NCBI GenBank assembly: GCA_035249465.1
Contig: DATFGL010000195.1
Span: forward strand, 1-29,088
Length of the DNA: 29,088 nt
Origin: 66-474 sp035249465
GTDB lineage: Bacteria; Pseudomonadota; Gammaproteobacteria; Xanthomonadales; Rhodanobacteraceae
Reading direction: 5' to 3'
The notes under the pieces were generated by a model. The model did not search any database. It saw only the letters and a program-made list of their open reading frames with translations, and was not told the DNA's origin. The translations under genes were made by a program, and so were the position numbers. This document shows, piece by piece, positions 1-8,060 of this stretch (its first letter is position 1; every line of letters begins with the position of its first letter).

Positions 1-34
1 GCGACCCGCCGGCACAACAACAAGAGAACGCGTC

Positions 35-667
35 ATGACGATCGAAACGAATTCCGGCAAGGATTGCGCCCACGCATGGGAAATCATGCCATGGGTATTG
101 CAGGCAACCGCGCCGCACGAACAAGGCGAGTGGCTGATGCATCACCTGGCGCAGTGCGAATCGTGCAGCGCGGAGTTTGCGCAGCAGAGCCGGCTGCGTT
201 CGGCGCTGTCGCTGGCTCCGGATATTGCGGTCGATGCAGACGCGGGGCTGAAACGTTTGATGGAGCGGCTGGACATGCCCGAGCCGAAAACGCTGCCCGC
301 ACGCGCGTGGCCACGCAACCGTTTGGCCGGTGCGCTGGCCGTGGCGGTGCTGGTGGAGGCGATCGGGATCGGGGTTCTCGGCGCGAGGCTGTGGTCGGAC
401 CACACCGCGCAATACAGGACTTTGAGCCAGCCCGCGTTGTTCGAGCCGGCGGGTGCGATACGGGTGGTGCCGGCGACATCGATGACGTTGTCCGAGTGGA
501 ACCGGCTGCTGCACAACCTGGACCTGCGGGTCACCGACGGCCCGAACGCGGTCGGCGCCTACACCGTCGTGCCGGAGGGGTCCCCCGCACAAGCGGCGCA
601 GCTGATTCCGGAATTGCGCGCCTCGCACGGTATCCGCCTTGCGGAGCCCATCGACGACCGGCCATGA
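35..667 (+). CDS. Membrane anti-sigma factor with zinc-finger (zf-HC2) domain
   Basis: The 210-residue protein starts with a short cytoplasmic domain carrying a His-x3-Cys-x2-Cys motif (HHLAQCESC, about residues 36-44), the signature of zinc-binding anti-sigma (ZAS) domains. One hydrophobic segment follows at about residues 97-117, then a periplasmic domain of about 90 residues. This is the usual layout of an anti-sigma factor that holds an ECF sigma factor at the inner membrane. The partner sigma gene would be expected just upstream, outside the window. A purine-rich AAGAGAA lies 7 bases before the start. The stop overlaps the start of the protease gene (ATGA), so the two are translationally coupled. 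The periplasmic tail resembles the N-terminal domain of that protease (see findings). The anti-sigma role is inferred from family and layout. Confidence 0.8.
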   Translation: MTIETNSGKDCAHAWEIMPWVLQATAPHEQGEWLMHHLAQCESCSAEFAQQSRLRSALSLAPDIAVDADAGLKRLMERLDMPEPKTLPARAWPRNRLAGALAVAVLVEAIGIGVLGARLWSDHTAQYRTLSQPALFEPAGAIRVVPATSMTLSEWNRLLHNLDLRVTDGPNAVGAYTVVPEGSPAQAAQLIPELRASHGIRLAEPIDDRP

Positions 668-1986
668 AACGCGGTGTCCCGCTCCTCATCGCCGCAACCC
701 TGGTCTGGTGCGCCGCCTGCGCGCACGCGCACGCTCCGGTTCCCGCCGGCGGCAGCACAGCACCGGAGCGTCCGTCGGTCGTCGATGCGGCGTCGCTCGA
801 CCCGGGGCGCGACATCGTGCTGGCCGTCGCCGATCCGTTGGCCCCGCCTTCCACCCACGCGGGTTCCAATTTGCTGGGTTACGTCCGGGACGGACACTAC
901 GGCGGCGCCGGCATGCATGCGGCGCTCACGCTCACGACGTTGCAGCGGAACTATGGCTGGCGCGAGCTCAAGGGTTGGCCCATCAAGTCCCTCAGGCTTT
1001 ACTGCGTCGTGGTGGAACCACCGCGCGGCATGCAACGGGAAACATTGCTCAAGCAGCTTGCCGGGAACTCCCGGGTGCAACTTGCCGAGCCGTTGCACGG
1101 CTATTCCGTCTACTCCGGCCCGCCCCCCGCACCGCGCCGATACAACGACCCGTATGTGGGTCTCGAACGCGGTTTCATCGATACCGATGCCGCCCGCGCA
1201 CACGCTTTCAGCCAAGGCCGCGGGGTCGACATCGCGGTGGTGGATACCGGCGCCGACATGGCGCACCCCGACCTGCGCGGCCAGCTTCGGGGCGTGCACG
1301 ACGAGGTCAACCAGGACCCTGACCCGTCGAAGTTCGACAGCGACGCCCACGGCACCGAAGTCGCCGGGGTCATCGCCGCGATCGGCAACAACCACATCGG
1401 CATCGTGGGCATGGCACCCGAGGCCACGCTCAGTGTTTACAGGGCATGCTGGTACGCCCCCGAATCCGGAGCAGGTGCACGCTGCAATTCCTTCACGCTC
1501 GCGAAGGCGTTGGCGGCGGTCATGGACAACACCGGCGCCCGCATCGTCAACATGAGTCTGGGCGGACCGGCCGATCCGCTGCTCGCCAGGCTGCTCGAAC
1601 AGTTGCTGGACCGGGATCGCATCGTGATAGCGGCGATGCCACCGGACGGCAATCTCGGCGGGTTCCCGGACAGCGTGCCGGGCGTGATCACCGTGCGTGC
1701 AAGCCGGTCGTCCCAGGCGCCCCCCGGTGTGCTGAGCGCCCCCGGCCACGACATTCTCACCACCCAACCCGGCGGCGGCTACGACTTCGTATCCGGATCA
1801 TCGATGGCCGCGGCCCAGGTGAGCGGCATCGCTGCGCTGCTGCTTTCGATCTCGCCCGACATGCGGGCACCCACGCTTCGCGATCTCCTGTTGCGCACCA
1901 GCCAAGTCACCGAGGGAGTATTGCAAGTCAACGCCGCGGCCGCGGTGACGACGTTGCGCGATTCGGCGGCGTCGCACCATGAATAG
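664..1986 (+). CDS. Secreted S8 family (subtilisin-like) serine protease
   Basis: This 440-residue subtilase begins with a hydrophobic signal sequence (about residues 3-23). A pro-region of about 150 residues follows, then the catalytic domain. The triad is visible: Asp194 in VVDTG, His229 in DAHGTEVAG and Ser380 in SGSSMA. A probable oxyanion Asn lies in PDGN. The frame stays open far upstream inside the anti-sigma gene, but the start at 664 is preferred: it overlaps the upstream stop as ATGA and places a signal peptide at the N-terminus. The protease should act in the periplasm or outside the cell. Pairing with an anti-sigma factor suggests that one controls the other, but the sequence does not show the direction. 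The stop overlaps the next start by 8 bases. Confidence 0.88.
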   Translation: MKRGVPLLIAATLVWCAACAHAHAPVPAGGSTAPERPSVVDAASLDPGRDIVLAVADPLAPPSTHAGSNLLGYVRDGHYGGAGMHAALTLTTLQRNYGWRELKGWPIKSLRLYCVVVEPPRGMQRETLLKQLAGNSRVQLAEPLHGYSVYSGPPPAPRRYNDPYVGLERGFIDTDAARAHAFSQGRGVDIAVVDTGADMAHPDLRGQLRGVHDEVNQDPDPSKFDSDAHGTEVAGVIAAIGNNHIGIVGMAPEATLSVYRACWYAPESGAGARCNSFTLAKALAAVMDNTGARIVNMSLGGPADPLLARLLEQLLDRDRIVIAAMPPDGNLGGFPDSVPGVITVRASRSSQAPPGVLSAPGHDILTTQPGGGYDFVSGSSMAAAQVSGIAALLLSISPDMRAPTLRDLLLRTSQVTEGVLQVNAAAAVTTLRDSAASHHE

Positions 1987-3079
1987 CGTGGATGCGGAAT
2001 CCGCGCTTTCGCCTTCCGGTCGAACGGAGCCGGCCCCGAATCCACGCCCGGCTGCTTCCGAAGCGGCGCTGCGCCATGTTCGGCCCTTTTCCCGGGCCGA
2101 CGGGATTCCCGGTGCAGGGCACGTTTCCGACACCGCCTGCCCAAGGCCGGATGTCGCCGCGCAGACCCTGGCACTTCATGATGACGCGATCGATTGGGTG
2201 GGCATGCAGCGCATCGCAACACCGATCCTCTTCGATGGTGGCGATGGCGACACCCAGAATTGCCACGCGCAGGTGGACGCCTTTGTCAACCTGAAACGAC
2301 CGGACCGGCGCGGCATCCACATGTCGCGTCTGTACCTCCTGATGAACCGGCATCTCGGCATGCAGCTCGTGACCGCGGGATTGCTGGAATCCCTGCTGCG
2401 TACCTTCCTGGAATCACATGAGGATTTGGCCGACCGTGCACGCATCGGGGTCCACTTCGATTATCTGGTGCGCCGGATGGCGCTGCGCAGCGGCCACCAC
2501 GGGTGGCGAGCCTACCCGGTCTCGCTCGAAGCCAGCCTGATCGATGGGGTCTTCCATCTCGAACTCCGTACCCAAGTCGTGTACTCATCGACCTGTCCGG
2601 CATCGGCGGCGTTGTCGCGCCAGCTCATACAGGAACGGTTCGCCAGGGATTTCGGAGAGCGCGAGCCGCTCGAGCATGCTGCCGTGCTCGAATGGCTGGG
2701 CAACGGGCGTGGCATCGTCGCCACCCCGCACGCGCAGCGCAGCGTCGCGCGATTGCAGGTGCGGTACGTCAGCGGCGTGCAACCGGATCTGGTCGGCCTG
2801 CTTGATCGCGTCGAACGCTCACTGCGAACGGCGGTGCAGACTGCTGTCAAACGCGAAGACGAGCAGGCTTTCGCGCTGATAAATGGCAAAAACCCGATGT
2901 TCTGCGAGGACGCGGCACGCCGCATCCGGCGTGCGCTCGATTCGGACCGCGACATCGCCGGCTTCCGCGTCCGCGTGGAACACCAGGAAAGCCTGCATGC
3001 ACACGATGCCGTGGCGCAGGTGGGCCGGAATTTTCCGGGGTCTGCGCATGCCTTCGATATCGACCACGACTTCATCTGA
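1979..3079 (+). CDS. folE2: GTP cyclohydrolase I type IB (FolE2)
   Basis: The protein matches the FolE2/MptA family (COG1469), which converts GTP to 7,8-dihydroneopterin triphosphate, the first step of folate synthesis, with a metal use different from zinc-dependent FolE. Diagnostic stretches are WVGMQRIATPI, QVDAFVNL, RGIHMSRLY and the active-site segment SSTCPASAALSRQ with the conserved Cys. Family similarity begins near residue 60. The first ~55 residues are low-complexity and may be an extension or a start-site error, but the next ATG (codon 76) would already cut into the conserved core. The gene overlaps the protease gene by 8 bases and sits directly before a cytochrome gene. That is an odd place for a folate enzyme and suggests a shared transcript. 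FolE2 is often induced under zinc shortage in other bacteria; no Zur box was identified here. Confidence 0.85.
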   Translation: MNSVDAESALSPSGRTEPAPNPRPAASEAALRHVRPFSRADGIPGAGHVSDTACPRPDVAAQTLALHDDAIDWVGMQRIATPILFDGGDGDTQNCHAQVDAFVNLKRPDRRGIHMSRLYLLMNRHLGMQLVTAGLLESLLRTFLESHEDLADRARIGVHFDYLVRRMALRSGHHGWRAYPVSLEASLIDGVFHLELRTQVVYSSTCPASAALSRQLIQERFARDFGEREPLEHAAVLEWLGNGRGIVATPHAQRSVARLQVRYVSGVQPDLVGLLDRVERSLRTAVQTAVKREDEQAFALINGKNPMFCEDAARRIRRALDSDRDIAGFRVRVEHQESLHAHDAVAQVGRNFPGSAHAFDIDHDFI

Positions 3080-3086
3080 GCGAACC

Positions 3087-4292
3087 GTGCGCGGCGTGGG
3101 TCCGCGACCGGCCATCGCGCTGCTCGTCGTGCTCGCCGTCGCAGGCGCGCTGCTGGTCACCCGGCGCGCCGCTGCGCAAGTCGTCCACCCCGCCGTTTCC
3201 TCGAGCGCGCTGACCGAACAGGATTTCAGCCGCGTCTTGCCGACGCTCACTGCGCAAACCGCGGCGAATGCGAACGACGGCAATTCGCACGCCGACCCGT
3301 TGCCGGCGAGCGCACTGACCACCCAGGACTTCAAACGGATGTTGCCGCGCACCGACATGCGCAGCGACGCGGACGCGAACGCGCATCCGCATGCGCACGT
3401 CTTCCTCGACAACGGTCCGGCCGCGCCTTTCGATGGCGCGCCGATCGCGAAAAATCCGCTGGCGCCCGATGCGGTCGCGATCGGGGCCAAGAGCTGCATC
3501 GCCTGTCACGCGTTGGAGAACGTGCAGGCGTCCCACTCGCTGCACGTGCGGGCGTTCCGCGCCGGTGCCGCCGCGGCGTGTGAATCCTGCCACGGCCCCG
3601 GTTCCGCACACGTCAGGGAACCGACGAAGCCCGGCTTGATCATCGCTTTCACCCGTGACAGCAAGACGCCGATCGATGCACAGGCCGGCGTGTGTCTTGC
3701 GTGCCATGCCGGAGGTGCGCGCCAGGACTGGATCGGTTCGGTGCACCAGCAACATCAGCTTTCCTGCACCGATTGCCACAACCCGATGGCGCGGCTTTCG
3801 CCCGAGGGCGTGCTGGCCGACAACTCCATCAACCAGGTGTGCAGCACTTGTCATCAGGACATCCGCGACAAGTTCAACCGCCGCTCGCACATGCCGCTGC
3901 CGGAAGGGCAGATGTCCTGCGTCGATTGCCACAACCCGCACGGCACCTTGAACGCGGACCTGATCAAGACCGATACGGTCAACGAGACCTGTTACGCCTG
4001 CCATGCCGAGAAACGCGGACCGTTCCTGTTCGAGCACGCGCCGGTGCGCGAGAACTGCCTGGCCTGCCACGATCCGCACGGTTCCAACCAGCAGGCGCTG
4101 CTGGTGCTGCCGGTGCCGATGCTGTGCCAGCAGTGCCACACCATGACGGGGCATCCCAACGATCTGTTGACGACGGCGGGGCTCGCGACCGGGCCCGCGC
4201 CGGACGAGCGGTTGATCGGCCGCGCCTGCCTGACCTGCCACGCCAACATCCACGGTTCCAACAATCCCTCCGGTTCGAGGTTCCATAAATAG
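3087..4292 (+). CDS. DmsE/MtrA-type decaheme c-type cytochrome
   Basis: Ten CxxCH haem-binding motifs are present in order: CIACH, CESCH, CLACH, CTDCH, CSTCH, CVDCH, CYACH, CLACH, CQQCH and CLTCH. This is the hallmark of periplasmic decaheme cytochromes (DmsE, MtrA, MtoA, PioA) that insert into an MtrB-type porin and carry electrons across the outer membrane. A signal sequence (AIALLVVLAVAGALLV, ending near RRAAAQ) follows the chosen GTG start, which lies 7 bases after the folE2 stop. An in-frame ATG at 3048 is an alternative. About 100 residues separate the signal from the first haem. They carry two copies of a SALTxQDFxRxLP motif and a His/Asp/Ala-rich linker, making the protein longer (401 residues) than the roughly 330 usual for MtrA. 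The porin gene follows 27 bases later. Confidence 0.9.
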   Translation: MRGVGPRPAIALLVVLAVAGALLVTRRAAAQVVHPAVSSSALTEQDFSRVLPTLTAQTAANANDGNSHADPLPASALTTQDFKRMLPRTDMRSDADANAHPHAHVFLDNGPAAPFDGAPIAKNPLAPDAVAIGAKSCIACHALENVQASHSLHVRAFRAGAAAACESCHGPGSAHVREPTKPGLIIAFTRDSKTPIDAQAGVCLACHAGGARQDWIGSVHQQHQLSCTDCHNPMARLSPEGVLADNSINQVCSTCHQDIRDKFNRRSHMPLPEGQMSCVDCHNPHGTLNADLIKTDTVNETCYACHAEKRGPFLFEHAPVRENCLACHDPHGSNQQALLVLPVPMLCQQCHTMTGHPNDLLTTAGLATGPAPDERLIGRACLTCHANIHGSNNPSGSRFHK

Positions 4293-4319
4293 CGCCATCG
4301 CGGCGCAGCGGCACAATGC

Positions 4320-6902
4320 ATGCGCAAACTGCTCGTCACATCGCTGGCCGTCACCATTGCCGCAGCCTTAATGGGCACGCGGGCATTGGCCGATTCCAGC
4401 GACAGCGCGCGCGTGGGCGACATCCAGTACGGCAATGCGCTCGATCCCACCGGCTGGGCGCCGCTTGCGTGGCCCGATCCGCGCGGGTTCTCGTGGCTGC
4501 ACGCCGGCATGCTGCGGACGCCCAGCGGCGTGCTGTATCCGTATCCGCCGCAACGCGATGACAAGGGTTCGCCGCTGTACAGGAACAGCGACTGGGTCTA
4601 TTCGGGCTTCCTGCAACTGGGCTACCTGCACGTGGGCGGCGATACCCATGCCGAATTCTTCCGCCAGTACGCAGGCTGGAAGAACGGCATCGCGCTAGGC
4701 CTGTTCGCGCTGTACGCGGACAACCCCAAAACCGGCCAGTACGTCGAACTCCGCGGCAGCCGGTTGAGTGGTGACGACCAGTACTACCGCCTGCGCGCCG
4801 GACAATACGGTGTCTACAAGATCGAGGCGTTCTACCGCGACATTCCCCACGACGTCACCACCAACGCCTATCCGCTGTGGAACGGCGTCGGCAGTACCGA
4901 TCTGACGCTACCCGCACCGCTGGTGCCCGGCGGCAGCACGCCGGCGCAAGTCGCGGCTGTCGACAAGACGCGTCCGCGGCAAACCCTCGGGCTCACGCGC
5001 CGGCGCGAGGGCCTCAGCTTCGAAGACAACTTCTATCGCGACTGGACCGGCTACATCTCGATCGTCAACGAAAAGCGTACCGGTGACCAGCTGTGGGGTG
5101 GCCCGATGTATTTGAACTACATCCTCCAGGACAACGGCGGCGCGCTGGAAACGGTGCGCCCGGTCGACTTCACCACCACCGACGTCAGCATGGGCCTGCG
5201 TGACGTCGGCACGATCTGGCAATTCCAGTTGAACTACACCGGTTCGTTCTTTCGCAACCACAAGGACGAGTTGAATTACCAGAGCCCGTTCGCGCTGACG
5301 AACGTGGTTGGCGTGCCGCAGGTCGCGAACATCTACCAGGGTCAGTTTTCACTGGAACCCGACAACGACTACCACAACCTGCGCGCGGAACTTTCGCGCA
5401 GCCTGAAGTGGAACGGCCAGCTCTCGCTGGCCGCAGCGTGGGGCACCATGCGCCAGAACGATCCGCTGCTGCCACCGGTCACCTGCACCGGCACCGGCGG
5501 CATCTTCATTTCGCCGTCGGCCGACTACACCTTCAACTGCGCCAACTGGAACACCACGGCGGCACTGTCGCAGCAGACCGCGAACGCGCGCATCGACACC
5601 GGCCTGCTCAACGCAAAGATCACGCTGCATCCTTCTCCGAAACTCGGCTGGCATGCGGGCCTGCGCTGGTACCGCGAAGACAACAAGACCAGCTACCTCG
5701 CCTTCAATCCATTGACCGGACAGTACGGCTACATCGTCGAGAACGGTTCGCAGGGCAGCATCATCCCCGGCCAGATCGGCATCTTCGACCCGCGCAATCC
5801 GCTGTACGCATCTTACGTGACCCAGGTGCGCGCGATCCCGTTCGGCTACACCGACACTGTGTTCGATACCGGCATCGACTGGCGCATCAGCGAAAACAAC
5901 ACCCTCAACCTGACCTGGAGCTTCGACCGCGACCAGCCGAAATACCGCGAACGCAAGCTGGTAAGCGAGCAGCGCGTGAAGCTGTCATGGGTCGATCGCG
6001 CGCTGGGCAAGGGCACGCTGCGTTTCGACTACGAATTCGCGTACCGCAACGGCGGCCCTTACAACTACGACCCTTATGAGCCGTTCTATTCGACCGCGCT
6101 GCCCGGCTTCGTGACGCCGCCGCTCGGCAACGTAGCGTTCACCACCGACGCGATGCGCAAGTACGACTTGAGCAACCGCATCGAACACAAGTTGCACGCG
6201 ACGCTGATCTATCCGATCGGCGACACCGCCACGATCTCGGCCGTCGCGTACGCGACGCGCGACGACTACGGCGCCGCGATCGGTCGGCAAGCCACTCGCA
6301 ACAGCGGTTTCGATTTGTCGTGGGATTGGCAGCCCTCGCCGCAGACCAGCATGAGCGCCAACCTGGGGCGCGACGATTCGAGCCTGAATTTCTCGAACGT
6401 CCGCGACGACGAAAACATCACGAGCGCACCCGGCCGTAATAATCCATCGCTGGGTGGCTCGCTTTTCCCGCTTGCCAACCAGTGGCAGAGCATCGACCAC
6501 GAGCGCGACTACAACGCGGGCCTCACGTTCCGCCACGATTTCGGGCGCGTGCGCGCCGATTTGAGTTACACCTACACCTACGCGCTCGGCAGGATCGGCT
6601 ACGTGTTCGCCTCGCCCGGCGCGCTGCCCATCACGCAGCAACCCTTCGTCGATACCGTGGGCAACGCCTTCCCGGACAACCACTATCACATCAATACCCT
6701 GCAGCTTGGCTTCGACGTCTCCTTCTCGCGCACGTTCGGCGTGCGGGTGTTCGACATTTTCGAAACCGGCAGCTTTGCCGATTGGCACTACCTCGGCCTG
6801 CAGGGCAATCTCGTGATCGATCACAGGATCTACACCGATCTCGGGCCGCAGCCGCACTACAGCGCCAACCTAGTCGGCGTGATGCTCAACATGAAACTGT
6901 GA
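4320..6902 (+). CDS. MtrB/PioB-family decaheme-associated outer-membrane porin
   Basis: The 860-residue protein has a signal peptide (about residues 1-24, cleavage after ALA). A long series of alternating polar and aromatic beta-strand segments follows, typical of large outer-membrane barrels, e.g. WQFQLNYTGSFFRN and LRFDYEFAYRNGG. It ends in LVGVMLNMKL. Length and position directly after a decaheme cytochrome identify it as the porin sheath of a porin-cytochrome conduit. No N-terminal CxxC pair, as found in Shewanella MtrB, is visible; the only cysteines seen are near the middle (CTGTGG, NCANW). An alternative ATG lies at 4316 in another frame and encodes nothing recognisable. The barrel is expected to house the preceding decaheme protein and exchange electrons with an extracellular donor or acceptor. 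Confidence 0.88.
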   Translation: MRKLLVTSLAVTIAAALMGTRALADSSDSARVGDIQYGNALDPTGWAPLAWPDPRGFSWLHAGMLRTPSGVLYPYPPQRDDKGSPLYRNSDWVYSGFLQLGYLHVGGDTHAEFFRQYAGWKNGIALGLFALYADNPKTGQYVELRGSRLSGDDQYYRLRAGQYGVYKIEAFYRDIPHDVTTNAYPLWNGVGSTDLTLPAPLVPGGSTPAQVAAVDKTRPRQTLGLTRRREGLSFEDNFYRDWTGYISIVNEKRTGDQLWGGPMYLNYILQDNGGALETVRPVDFTTTDVSMGLRDVGTIWQFQLNYTGSFFRNHKDELNYQSPFALTNVVGVPQVANIYQGQFSLEPDNDYHNLRAELSRSLKWNGQLSLAAAWGTMRQNDPLLPPVTCTGTGGIFISPSADYTFNCANWNTTAALSQQTANARIDTGLLNAKITLHPSPKLGWHAGLRWYREDNKTSYLAFNPLTGQYGYIVENGSQGSIIPGQIGIFDPRNPLYASYVTQVRAIPFGYTDTVFDTGIDWRISENNTLNLTWSFDRDQPKYRERKLVSEQRVKLSWVDRALGKGTLRFDYEFAYRNGGPYNYDPYEPFYSTALPGFVTPPLGNVAFTTDAMRKYDLSNRIEHKLHATLIYPIGDTATISAVAYATRDDYGAAIGRQATRNSGFDLSWDWQPSPQTSMSANLGRDDSSLNFSNVRDDENITSAPGRNNPSLGGSLFPLANQWQSIDHERDYNAGLTFRHDFGRVRADLSYTYTYALGRIGYVFASPGALPITQQPFVDTVGNAFPDNHYHINTLQLGFDVSFSRTFGVRVFDIFETGSFADWHYLGLQGNLVIDHRIYTDLGPQPHYSANLVGVMLNMKL

Positions 6903-6912
6903 GGACGTCGCC

Positions 6913-7614
6913 ATGATCGCCTCGCGTACGCACTGCCGCGCCGCAATCGTTTCCTCGATTTCTTTGGTGGCGATGGCCCTCGGCGTGGCGCTGGCCGCGA
7001 CCGCGCCGTTCGACGATTTGCGCAAGCAGGCGCCGATTCACGGCGACGCGGCGGCGGGCGCGACCAAGGCCGCGACCTGCGCGGCTTGTCACGGCACCAA
7101 GGGCATCGCCACCGCGCCGACGTTCCCGAACCTTGCCGGGCAATCGGAAACGTATCTCTACGTGCAGTTGCGCGCGTTCAAGGACGGGGCTCGCGACAAC
7201 GCGGTCATGCAACCGCTGGCGGCGCCCCTGACGGATCGCGACATGCGCGACCTTGCAGCACACTTCGCATCCCTGCCGGGCAAGCCGGCATCCGGTGAGA
7301 CGCAAACCTCCTCGCGCGGCTACACGCTGTTCCACGACGGCGATCCCGCGCAAGGCGTGCCGCCCTGCCAAGGGTGCCACGGCATCGATGGCAGGGGCCC
7401 TCGCCCCGATCCGGCCCGCACCGCGCCGCAACCAGCATGGTCAACCTTCCCGGCGCTGGCCGGACAGAACCCGCTCTACGTGGCGGAGCAGCTCAAGGCC
7501 TTCCGCGACAGCAAACGCATCGGCACCAGCAACAGCAGGATCATGCAGGGCGTCGCACGCAACCTGAGCGAAGCGGACATGCGCGCGCTCGCCAGTTACC
7601 TGTCGAATTTGTAG
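6913..7614 (+). CDS. Diheme cytochrome c4-like protein
   Basis: The 233-residue protein has an N-terminal signal sequence (about residues 10-29) and two cytochrome c domains. Each has one CxxCH motif (CAACHG near residue 56, CQGCHG near residue 153) and a downstream Met-containing segment (NAVMQPL, SRIMQGV) that could supply the axial ligand. The repeated domain pattern, with PxFPxLAGQ in both halves and closing helices DLAAHFASL and ALASYLSNL, is characteristic of cytochrome c4. GAGG sits 8 bases before the start and the porin stop is 10 bases upstream, so it belongs to the same operon. It is a natural periplasmic shuttle between the decaheme conduit and inner-membrane redox partners, such as an oxidase or bc1 complex. 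That role is inferred from context. Confidence 0.87.
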   Translation: MIASRTHCRAAIVSSISLVAMALGVALAATAPFDDLRKQAPIHGDAAAGATKAATCAACHGTKGIATAPTFPNLAGQSETYLYVQLRAFKDGARDNAVMQPLAAPLTDRDMRDLAAHFASLPGKPASGETQTSSRGYTLFHDGDPAQGVPPCQGCHGIDGRGPRPDPARTAPQPAWSTFPALAGQNPLYVAEQLKAFRDSKRIGTSNSRIMQGVARNLSEADMRALASYLSNL

Positions 7615-8060
7615 GAAGTCCGCTTCCCCATGAAGGCACTCGCACCGGCGCGCTGCGCTTCTTCGCCGATGGCATGCCAGGGAGACAGTCTGACTCGAAT
7701 ACTGCAACCAAGTGCATTATTCAAAAAGCCGTCGGCAACGTGATCCGAGAACGTTACGCACAAAATTACTCACGGATCGACACCGTCGTACTGCCCACCA
7801 CTGCCGACAGTAATCGGCTTCAGGCGACAAGCGAAGCGCACGTTACACATACAAGGCGCATACCCACCACGCATGTCATCGTTCCACAAAGGCGCATGAT
7901 TGCAAAACTGGCTCACACGCGTGCCTTGTTCGTTTGCGCTGCAGCCGGCATGGGAACGCCTTGTGCGACGCGCTGGCGGCGGCGTTGGGGCAGCGGGGAA
8001 AGGGGCCACCACAACTTCGCGCAAAGAAAATTCCCGCCTGCATGTAGCCGTGGCAGTTCG
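7615..8060. other. Gene-poor stretch between cytochrome operon and hicB
   Basis: No convincing gene was found in these 446 bases. The short open frames on both strands have no recognisable motifs and unlikely composition. A 5-bp hairpin (GGAAG-TCCG-CTTCC) follows the cytochrome stop, without a T-run. The stretch contains the 16-bp partial tRNA copy, and its later part is visibly more AT-rich than the flanking operon, consistent with acquired DNA. Confidence 0.5.
7684..7699 (-). repeat. 16-bp copy of the tRNA-Thr 3' part (distal att-like repeat)
   Basis: GACAGTCTGACTCGAA is identical to bases 9051-9066, which form the T-arm and part of the 3' acceptor strand of the tRNA-Thr gene. A direct repeat of a tRNA 3' segment about 1.37 kb from the intact gene, with an integrase scrap between, is the expected footprint of a tRNA-integrated element. 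The match stops before the CCA end, so it is shorter than many att sites. Confidence 0.6.

Noticed and set aside
64..663. Long in-frame upstream extension of the protease reading frame
   Set aside because: It lies in another frame of the anti-sigma gene and is Arg/Gly/Ala-rich nonsense; the start at 664 gives a signal peptide and ATGA coupling.
559..1767. 402-codon open frame on the - strand
   Set aside because: Antisense shadow of the protease in GC-rich DNA; no family motif and the + strand has an intact catalytic triad.
3072..4316. 414-codon open frame on the - strand
   Set aside because: Antisense to the decaheme cytochrome with its ten haem motifs; Arg/Gly/Val-rich composition typical of shadows.
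5985..6857. 290-codon open frame on the - strand
   Set aside because: Antisense to the porin; no recognisable domain.
7770..8024. Possible small - strand gene after hicB
   Set aside because: No ribosome binding site, no motif, Pro/Arg-rich in part; treated as non-coding.
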